Program-made: the position numbers and the translations under genes
Shown here: one piece after another, positions 1 to 5,879 of the stretch
Layout: each line of letters opens with the position of its first letter
Position numbering within the stretch: the first letter of the stretch is position 1
From: Gemmatimonadota bacterium
GTDB lineage: Bacteria > Gemmatimonadota > Gemmatimonadetes > JACCXV01
Direction of reading: 5' to 3'
Assembly (NCBI GenBank): GCA_013696835.1
Contig: JACCXV010000375.1
Coordinates: forward strand, 1 to 10,127
DNA length: 10,127 nt
Notes under the pieces: model-generated
The model's input: only the letters and a program-made list of their open reading frames with translations
Told to the model about the DNA's origin: nothing
The model's database searches: none

Positions 1-2039
1 GTCCAGACGTTGTTCTCACGATCCGCGTCCGGGAAGTAGCGCCCGGCGTCTATCTCGACGCGCGTGACAGGCGAGCCCGCCGGCACGTTCACGGTGGCGG
101 ACGTGGCGCCGCGCAGCCAGGTCTCGACGGCCACGTCACGGCGCAGCGTCTCGCCGTCCGCACGCGTGATTGTCAGGTGCACTGGCATCGGCAGCTCCCC
201 GCGGTCTTCCACGACGATGCGCGTTCCCTTCCCGGAAGAAGTCACCGACCCTATCGCCTGGTCAAGCAGCCACGTCTCATAGTACCAGCTCTGCCAGAAC
301 CAGTCCAGGTCCCTGCCGCTGACGGACTCGAAGGTGTTGAAAAGGTCCCATGGGTACGGGTGCTTCCACGCCCAGCGGTCATACAGAGCGTGGTAGCCCC
401 GGCGGAACGTCTCGTCGCCGAGGACGCCCTGGAGAGCGCGCAGCACCGAGGCGGGCTTGCTGTAAGAGGCGACGGTGAAGGCCTGCGGGGGCTGATAGTC
501 TGAGGGCCACATCATCTGTCCTTCGAGTCCGGCCTGCGCCACCTCGAGATACTCCTGCCAGTCGCCGAAGAAGGGATCCGAGCCGGGGAAGAAATCGAAG
601 CGCGCGCCGTTCTCGTTGAAGGTCGTGGTGCCCTCGTCCAGCCAGGAGTACCGGCGCTCGTCGCTGCTGAGGGTCATGGGAACCCACATGTGCGCGATCT
701 CGTGCACCGTCACGTTGTACAGGGCGCTGTCTCCCTGCGCGTTGTAGTCGCCGATGATCGTCATCATCGGGAACTCCATCCCTCCGCCGATGATCTCCGC
801 CGCCTCGATCACGCTCATGTGGCTCCACGGGTAGGACAGCCCCGTGAGCTCGGACAGGGTTCGCACCGAGTGCTGAGCGTAGCGGGCGACGTTCGCCCAG
901 CGCGGCGCCTCCTCCCGATACAGGGCGTCGACCCTCGCGTAGTCGGTCCTGCCGTCGCCATCCCGATCGCCTACCGGGGTGCGCGCCGCGTCCCAGGCAG
1001 ATTCGCGCGTGACGCTGAACGCCACGTCGCGCACGGAGTCGGCCTTGAAGTGCCAGCTCAAGCGGCCCTCGGCTCCGGGAAGCGTGGCGGCCGCGAAGTC
1101 TGTCTTTGCGAGCACCGGCACCACCTCGTCGCTCGTCTCGGCGCGCCGAAGCCGCTCGAGCACGGGCTGCGCGAGCACCTGTTCGGCATTCTGAAGCTGG
1201 CCCGTCCCGAGCACGATCCAGCCGGCGGGCGCTTCGACGGTGTAGTCGTAGTTGCCGAAGTCCGCATAGAACTCGGCCTGGCCCAGGAAGGGATCGGTGT
1301 GCCACCCCACGACGTCGTCATAGACTGCCATCTGCGGGTACCAGTAGGCGAGGAACAGCAGGTTGTCGCGTGACCACCCCATACGCCCGCCGGCGCCCTG
1401 CTGGGCCACCTTGAAGGTCCAGTCGATGTCGAGCTGAACCGTCTCGCCGGCGCGCACGGCCCGAGGAGGGAGGATGATCAGCTGCGTGCCGAGCGTCACG
1501 TAGCGCGGCCCCGCGGTCGCACCTTGCCCGGGAGAGGGCAGGCCGGGGGGGCTCGCCCCCAGGGGCAGCTTGCGCCCGTCGACCGAGACACTCCCGAGCT
1601 GGATGCCGCCCGTGACCTCCTGGGGACCGTTCCGCATGGCTCCCGGAGCGTGCACGTTCTGGATCAGCTCGAGGACGAGTTGCGGGAGGCTGTCGGGCGA
1701 GTTGTTCGTGTAGGCGATCTGCGCGCGCCCTTCCACGCGCTTCTCGTCGGGGAACACGCGTGCCGTGAGGTCGTACTCCGCCCACTGCTGCCAGTAGCGC
1801 GGGCCCGGCTCCCCACGGGTCGTGCGCGTGCCGTTTTCAGTGGCCTGCTGAAAGGCCGGGATCGGTACCATGCGAGAAGGGAGCGGTCGCCGTGGGATCC
1901 CGCCGTCCGGGAGGGCTCCACCGGCGGACGAGCCTCTGCCGCCCGTCCCCAAGGAGCCATCCCCGGCCCCTCTCCCACCCGTCGCGGCGCAGCCCGCCAG
2001 CGTGAGAGCGACCACGAGCGAGAGCAGACGCAGCAGCAT
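1..2039 (-). CDS. Lipoprotein M1-family zinc metallopeptidase (aminopeptidase N-like), C-terminus cut by window edge
   Basis: Reading from ATG at 2039 the frame stays open to base 1, giving 679 residues; the last visible residues (a DADRENNVW-like ending) resemble the usual C-terminal end of this family, so only a few codons are probably missing. Residues 1-17 form a lipoprotein signal with lipobox LAGC (Cys17), followed by a Gly/Ser-rich tether. The catalytic core is complete: HEIAH at residues 446-450 (bases 690-704) and Glu469 give the gluzincin HExxH-x18-E zinc site, GGGMEFP at 418-424 corresponds to the M1 GxMEN exopeptidase motif, and Tyr526 in an SYSKPASVL context matches the transition-state tyrosine. 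Known family members remove N-terminal amino acids from peptides; anchoring suggests action on periplasmic or extracellular peptides. GxMEF instead of GxMEN is seen in distant bacterial members. It is transcribed divergently from the beta-helix gene. Family assignment is firm; substrate is unknown. Confidence 0.93.
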   Translation of the reverse strand, partial: MLLRLLSLVVALTLAGCAATGGRGAGDGSLGTGGRGSSAGGALPDGGIPRRPLPSRMVPIPAFQQATENGTRTTRGEPGPRYWQQWAEYDLTARVFPDEKRVEGRAQIAYTNNSPDSLPQLVLELIQNVHAPGAMRNGPQEVTGGIQLGSVSVDGRKLPLGASPPGLPSPGQGATAGPRYVTLGTQLIILPPRAVRAGETVQLDIDWTFKVAQQGAGGRMGWSRDNLLFLAYWYPQMAVYDDVVGWHTDPFLGQAEFYADFGNYDYTVEAPAGWIVLGTGQLQNAEQVLAQPVLERLRRAETSDEVVPVLAKTDFAAATLPGAEGRLSWHFKADSVRDVAFSVTRESAWDAARTPVGDRDGDGRTDYARVDALYREEAPRWANVARYAQHSVRTLSELTGLSYPWSHMSVIEAAEIIGGGMEFPMMTIIGDYNAQGDSALYNVTVHEIAHMWVPMTLSSDERRYSWLDEGTTTFNENGARFDFFPGSDPFFGDWQEYLEVAQAGLEGQMMWPSDYQPPQAFTVASYSKPASVLRALQGVLGDETFRRGYHALYDRWAWKHPYPWDLFNTFESVSGRDLDWFWQSWYYETWLLDQAIGSVTSSGKGTRIVVEDRGELPMPVHLTITRADGETLRRDVAVETWLRGATSATVNVPAGSPVTRVEIDAGRYFPDADRENNVW

Positions 2040-2043
2040 CCGA

Positions 2044-2050
2044 CACCTCC
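2044..2050 (-). promoter_or_regulatory. Ribosome-binding site of the M1 peptidase
   Basis: On the minus strand GGAGGTG lies 4 bases upstream of the ATG at 2039. Together with the lipoprotein signal that begins exactly at this ATG, it fixes the start of the gene. Confidence 0.75.
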
Positions 2051-2214
2051 GAAGGGGAATCCGGCTCGTCGAGAAAAAGCGGGAATGGAGAACCGCGGAA
2101 GATGCGGTTCTCCCAGGGCGGCAGGCAACGCGCCGATGACCAGCGCAGCGCTGCAGGTGCGAAGCGCACAGCGCGCGGTTTCAACCGTCCGGCCAGGCTC
2201 ACAAGTGAATGAAT

Positions 2215-2233
2215 TGCCTAACTGGTATAGGCA
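2215..2233. repeat. Operator-like inverted repeat in the divergent region
   Basis: TGCCTA at 2215-2220 and TAGGCA at 2228-2233 are perfect inverted copies separated by 7 bases. The dyad sits in the most AT-rich part of the divergent region, where promoters are expected, about 125 bp from the beta-helix start and 176 bp from the peptidase start. A role as a regulator-binding site is inference; six-base arms can arise by chance. Confidence 0.35.
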
Positions 2234-2357
2234 GCGACCACGCCCTTCAACCCGTCCGGACCGGAACCCCCCACCCGTTGACGTGGTACGTCCTGGGAGG
2301 TGGGCACCGCCTCTTGCGCGACCACCCGAACGAAACCCCGTGCCGAGAAGGATCGCC

Positions 2358-3821
2358 ATGTCCCGTCGTCTCGCCATATGCGCCGCCCTCGTCACGCTGA
2401 TCGTCGCCGTCATCGCTGTGTTCTCCGGCGGCCCTGACGCGCTCTCCTCCACCGGCAGTGATGCGCTCTCCAGCGGTCGTGATGCGCTCGCTAGCCGCGG
2501 GGGCGCGCTCTCCAGCGGCGGGGGCGCGCTCTCCGATAGCGGCGGTGCGCTCTCCGGCCGCGATGGGGTCGTGACCGCAGGGGCGCGCCCTTCCCGCACC
2601 CGCGTCTATCACGTCTCCAGCGCCGGGAACGACGGGAACGACGGCGGGAGCGCCGGCGACGCGTTCGCCACCGTCGGCCGGGCGGTGGCCGCAGTCCAGC
2701 CCGGCGACACGATTCGCGTCCACCGTGGCACGTACCGTGAGCTCGTCCGAATTCGCCAGCCCAGTGGCACCGCCGCCGCGCCCATCGTCCTGACGTCGGC
2801 AGGCGATGGGGAGGCGCTTCTGACCTGGACGTCTACCCCCCAGCCCTGCAGCGCCCGCTCGCCGAGCGACGCGCGCACGCTCCAGCTCATCGACGGCGTG
2901 GATCACTGGCGCATCGAGCAGCTCACGATCGAGGGTGGGATCCTCGTGGCGGGCCGCGGAGATCCGGAGCGGTTCCGCACGATCACGAGCGACAAGCGGC
3001 TGCCCGGCAACGGCGCCCGCGACTCGCTGGCCCACGCGCGCATCATCCCCGAGCACGGCGGTGACGGCGCCGATCACATCCGGATCGTCGGCAACGAGCT
3101 GCGCGGCCGCGGCGTCTACACGAAGCTGGCCCGGTGGGGTGTTGTCGACGACAACGAGATCCACCAGGTGGAGTGCGGGACCGGCCCGGGCATCCTGCTG
3201 AGCCGCTTCTCCTCCTTCTGGCACGTGCACGACAACTTCGTGCACGACACCCGGGGAGCGGAGAATCATTTCATGTGCGAGGGGATCCGGCACGCGAACG
3301 CCTCCAGCTACAACCTCACGGAGCGCAACCGCGTGGAGGACATCGGCGGCACGTGCCGCGGGATTACCACCGACGTGAACGCGAGCTGGAATCGCATCCT
3401 CGAGAACACCGTCGCCCGCGCGGCGATCAACTTCTCGGAGCAGCAGGGCGGCTGGGGCAACGAGTGGACGCGCAACTCGTCCATCGACCCTCGCCGGTCC
3501 GGATATTCGGTGTTCACGAAGGGCGCCAAGCGCCGCTCTCCGTACCATCCCGAGGACGACGGCGTCCCGGCGTACCTCCGATTCTCCCAGAACAAATCGC
3601 AGGGCGCGCGCAAGGATTTCGAGGCGGAAGCGCTGGCGAAGTCCGAGTTCGAGGGCAACGAATGGCGCGTGGTCGGGCTGGGCAGGACGTTGCGCAAGGG
3701 CTGGCGGGAGAACGGCAACCGCTGGGAAGGGAAGGATGACGTCCCGGAGGACATGACCGAGCGCGCGGGCGGCGGCGAGCGTGAGCGCCACCGCAAGGTT
3801 CCCGGCTCCGACCCGCGATGA
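2358..3821 (+). CDS. Exported right-handed parallel beta-helix protein with heptapeptide-repeat linker
   Basis: The start is ATG 2358, preceded by a GAGAAGGA ribosome-binding site (2345-2352) and followed at once by a hydrophobic export segment (residues 4-23); the same frame is open further upstream, but that part has no signal or ribosome-binding site. The protein is 487 residues. Residues 26-68 are a low-complexity linker of six ALSS-type units. From about residue 84 it shows the DUF1565/pectate-lyase-like opening: YHVSSAGND, then AFATVGRAVAAVQPGDTIRV and RGTYRE (102-128), followed by irregular beta-helix turns rich in IxxN and DNxxxH segments to about residue 440. The C-terminal 40 residues are strongly charged. 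Proteins with this fold bind or cleave polysaccharides outside the cell, but no lyase or hydrolase active site can be named here. No lipobox is present, so it is either secreted or held by an uncleaved signal anchor. It converges on the dehydrogenase gene. Confidence 0.85.
   Translation: MSRRLAICAALVTLIVAVIAVFSGGPDALSSTGSDALSSGRDALASRGGALSSGGGALSDSGGALSGRDGVVTAGARPSRTRVYHVSSAGNDGNDGGSAGDAFATVGRAVAAVQPGDTIRVHRGTYRELVRIRQPSGTAAAPIVLTSAGDGEALLTWTSTPQPCSARSPSDARTLQLIDGVDHWRIEQLTIEGGILVAGRGDPERFRTITSDKRLPGNGARDSLAHARIIPEHGGDGADHIRIVGNELRGRGVYTKLARWGVVDDNEIHQVECGTGPGILLSRFSSFWHVHDNFVHDTRGAENHFMCEGIRHANASSYNLTERNRVEDIGGTCRGITTDVNASWNRILENTVARAAINFSEQQGGWGNEWTRNSSIDPRRSGYSVFTKGAKRRSPYHPEDDGVPAYLRFSQNKSQGARKDFEAEALAKSEFEGNEWRVVGLGRTLRKGWRENGNRWEGKDDVPEDMTERAGGGERERHRKVPGSDPR
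2433..2561 (+). repeat. In-frame tandem repeat coding for ALSS-type heptapeptides
   Basis: One 24-bp unit (2433-2456) is followed by five 21-bp units starting at 2457, 2478, 2499, 2520 and 2541. Each contains the core GCGCTC, coding Ala-Leu, usually followed by TCC (Ser). The encoded units are PDALSSTG, SDALSSG, RDALASR, GGALSSG, GGALSDS and GGALSGR. The units lie directly after the export signal of the beta-helix protein and before its folded domain, so they act as a spacer. Confidence 0.85.
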
Positions 3822-3849
3822 GCCGAGGTCGTTCCCCGCGAATGGCTCA
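3819..3849. terminator. Possible weak bidirectional terminator spanning two convergent stop codons
   Basis: TGAGCC at 3819-3824 and GGCTCA at 3844-3849 are perfect inverted copies, 19 bases apart, and each contains the TGA stop of one of the two convergent genes. There is no run of T on either strand and the loop is long, so this is at best a weak hairpin. Since both stops happen to be TGA, only three bases of each arm are independent evidence. Confidence 0.2.
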
Positions 3850-5778
3850 GCGCCTGCGGTAGACCGCCGTGTAGGTGACGTTCTCCTGCGGTACCACGAT
3901 GGTGCGATTTGCCGGCGCCCCGTCCCGCCACCGCACGAAGTCGTACGTCGCCCCGTCCCGCGTCTGCGGAGAGACTGGGCCGAGCCCGCGCTGCATTCCC
4001 TCCACGGCAAGCACCGAGAATGGGTCTCGCCGGTTCTGTCCGTCGAGCTTCACGAGCAGACCCCCGGGGCTCGTCCGCAGCGCGATCGTGCTCGTCCGTG
4101 GCCGCACGTCGCGGAAGCTCTCGTTCGTGCGTCCCGCGGCGTCTGCCACTTTGAGGTGGATCCGGTACCAGACGTCCGCCGACTTCTCGCCCGTTGTGGG
4201 AATCACGAAAGAGCCGCTCTTCACGCCGCTCCGCGCTGGCAGGAACGGATGCGTGTGGGTCTCGTGGTGAAACACCACGGTCCACGTGAAGGCGCTGGCC
4301 GGGAGCGTCCCCTGCTCCGGGTCCGTCGCGCTTCCGGCGTAGGAGATCCTCTCGCCGGCGCGATACAGAGTTCCTGCAGCCGGCGAGCTGATCCTGCCGG
4401 TGGGCGGACTGTTCGACGTGATCGTGAGCGTTGCCGCGAGGCTGGTCGTCGAGCCGAACGAGTTTGAAACCACTACGCGGAAGCGGTCGCCGTCGTCGCT
4501 CGCCTGGACGGACGGGATCGTAAAGCTGCTCGACGTCGCACCCGGGATGGTCGCTCCGTTGCGCTGCCACTGGTAGGCCAGTGGCGCGCTGCCGCTCGCC
4601 GTCACGCTGAACGTCACCCGCTGTCCCAGCGAAGCCACCTGGTGCGCCGGCTGCGTGGTGATGGTCGGGGCCCGGCTCCCGAAGTCGATGCGATAGATTG
4701 CCCCCTCCGGCTGTCGCGTGAGGTAGCTGAGGGCGCCCCTGGGCCCCACGTCCAGGTCCACGGGCTTTCCGACCTCGCTGGCGAACGCCGTCACCCCGTT
4801 CGTGGACGGGTCCAGCTTGCGGATCCAGCCGCTGCAGTAATCGGCGAAGAAGTACTTTCCGACGTACTCGTCCGGATAGGCCTGCACGGCTGGGTTGTAG
4901 AACGCGCCACCCGTGATCGCGCACCCCGTGGTCGGCCCCTCCGGCCCGTTTCGGTAGGCGAAGAGCGGACTCGTGAACCTCGGATCGGAGGTCTCGCCCT
5001 CCGTCGCCGGCCAGCCGTAGTTCGCTCCGGACCTGCCAGGGTTGATCTCCTCCCACGTCGACTCGCCTACGTCGTTGATGAACATCCATCCCGTGCTGCT
5101 CTGGAAGGCGAAGGTGAACGGATTCCGCAGCCCCCGGGCCCAGATCGCGCGGTACTTGCCGGTGGCCTGTGCGTAGAACGGATTGTCGCCTGGAATCGAC
5201 CCGTCCCTGTTGATTCGCAGAATCTTCCCCAGGAGGCTCGTGAGCAGTTGCGCCGGATTCCCCTGGGCGTTGTCCCCGACGGCGACGTAGAGCTTGCCGT
5301 CCGTGCCGAACTGCAGCGCGCCCCCGTTGTGATTGCTTGCTTCGCTGAGCTCGTCCAGCTCGAGCAGAACGACCTCGCTACCCGCCACGGCCCTGTCCCC
5401 CGTGGCCGTGAAACGGCTGACGCGGTTGTGGAGGGTAGGGCTCGTGGCCGTGTAGTAGACGTAGACGAAACGGTTGGTCGCAAACTGCGGGTCCAGCACC
5501 ACCCCGAGCAGCCCGCGCTCTCCGCGCGCATCCACGTCCACCGTCACAAAGGGCGTACTCAGGAGGACGTTCTGCTTGACGACACGCAGCCGTCCACCCT
5601 GCTCGGCGACGAAGATCCGGCCATCCGGGGCGAACGCCATCGAGGTGGGATCGGCGAGGCCGCCCACGATCCGAACGTGGACGAACCCCGACTGTGCGGG
5701 CGAGGGTGCCGCTGCAAGCGCATGCAGGAGCGCCACCGCGAACAGCCGGAAGACGTAGCAACGAGCGGGGTGACGCAC
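3847..5778 (-). CDS. Secreted PQQ-dependent sugar dehydrogenase-like (GSDH) protein with Ig-like and C-terminal accessory domains
   Basis: The protein is 643 residues, starting at GTG 5778 with a purine-rich ribosome-binding site (5783-5793) on the minus strand. Residues 1-29 are a signal peptide with a likely cut after APSPA-Q or nearby. Residues 35-366 form the glucose/sorbosone dehydrogenase six-bladed propeller: DPTSMAFAPDGRIFVAEQGG (43-62), GERGLLG (86-92), the SNHNGGALQFGTDGKLYVAVGD region (148-169, His150 aligning with the catalytic base of soluble glucose dehydrogenase), ARGLRNP (214-220) and GANYGWP (251-257). The position of the Acinetobacter enzyme's active-site Gln76 appears to be Glu87, as in many family members. 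Residues 371-453 are an immunoglobulin-like domain (YQWQRNGATIPGATSSSFTI). Residues 456-643 form a further region with a His-rich HHETHTHPF segment (504-512) and a beta-rich end (WRDG... YTAVYRRR). The family oxidises aldoses in the periplasm using PQQ; no PQQ synthesis genes are in this window, and the true substrate is unknown. Confidence 0.9.
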   Translation of the reverse strand: MRHPARCYVFRLFAVALLHALAAAPSPAQSGFVHVRIVGGLADPTSMAFAPDGRIFVAEQGGRLRVVKQNVLLSTPFVTVDVDARGERGLLGVVLDPQFATNRFVYVYYTATSPTLHNRVSRFTATGDRAVAGSEVVLLELDELSEASNHNGGALQFGTDGKLYVAVGDNAQGNPAQLLTSLLGKILRINRDGSIPGDNPFYAQATGKYRAIWARGLRNPFTFAFQSSTGWMFINDVGESTWEEINPGRSGANYGWPATEGETSDPRFTSPLFAYRNGPEGPTTGCAITGGAFYNPAVQAYPDEYVGKYFFADYCSGWIRKLDPSTNGVTAFASEVGKPVDLDVGPRGALSYLTRQPEGAIYRIDFGSRAPTITTQPAHQVASLGQRVTFSVTASGSAPLAYQWQRNGATIPGATSSSFTIPSVQASDDGDRFRVVVSNSFGSTTSLAATLTITSNSPPTGRISSPAAGTLYRAGERISYAGSATDPEQGTLPASAFTWTVVFHHETHTHPFLPARSGVKSGSFVIPTTGEKSADVWYRIHLKVADAAGRTNESFRDVRPRTSTIALRTSPGGLLVKLDGQNRRDPFSVLAVEGMQRGLGPVSPQTRDGATYDFVRWRDGAPANRTIVVPQENVTYTAVYRRR

Positions 5779-5782
5779 GGGC

Positions 5783-5793
5783 CTCTCTCCTCC
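5783..5793 (-). promoter_or_regulatory. Ribosome-binding site of the dehydrogenase gene
   Basis: On the minus strand GGAGGAGAGAG lies 4 bases upstream of the GTG at 5778; its GGAGG core (5789-5793) is 10 bases from the start. This supports GTG 5778, the only plausible start ahead of the signal peptide. Confidence 0.65.
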
Positions 5794-5808
5794 GGCGTTC
5801 TCCGCCGG
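5792..5808. repeat. GC hairpin overlapping the dehydrogenase ribosome-binding site
   Basis: CCGGCG (5792-5797) and CGCCGG (5803-5808) are perfect inverted copies around a 5-base loop. In the dehydrogenase mRNA this would form a stable hairpin whose 3' edge reaches the first bases of the GGAGG core. It may limit ribosome access or serve as a protein-binding dyad between two divergent genes; both roles are inference. Confidence 0.45.
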
Positions 5809-5879
5809 TCGGATTCCGGACTGACGCGAATCTCCGAGGAACGGAACCCAGCGGCAACCATGACTCTTCGAACCCTGTC

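Larger units (their letters stand above)
2040..2357. other. Divergent intergenic region between peptidase and beta-helix genes
   Basis: This 318-bp region must carry the promoters of both flanking genes. No convincing coding sequence is seen in it; the open frames crossing it lack a start with a ribosome-binding site. Its least GC-rich part, about 2198-2233, contains a perfect dyad. A minus-strand TTGAAG / TATACC pair (about 2226-2252) has only a 15-bp spacer and is too weak to call as a promoter. A similar motif, TCAACC(C)GTCCGG, occurs twice, near 2181-2192 and 2247-2259. Confidence 0.6.

Noticed and set aside
379..1305. 308-codon minus-strand open frame within the peptidase region
   Set aside because: It is a shifted frame of the M1 peptidase, whose true frame carries HEIAH-x18-E and has no stop before the window edge.
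1524..2357. Upstream in-frame extension of the beta-helix protein
   Set aside because: It would overlap the peptidase gene on the opposite strand and place the hydrophobic export segment in the middle of the protein. ATG 2358 has a ribosome-binding site.
2247..4010. 587-codon minus-strand open frame opposite the beta-helix gene
   Set aside because: It mirrors codons of the plus-strand gene in GC-rich DNA. The plus-strand reading has an export signal, ribosome-binding site and beta-helix motifs; the opposite frame gives only Ala/Arg/Gly/Val-rich sequence.
3308..5089. 593-codon minus-strand open frame in another frame over the dehydrogenase and beta-helix genes
   Set aside because: It crosses two real genes in opposite directions and has no recognisable domain; it is Arg/Gly-rich as expected for a shifted frame.
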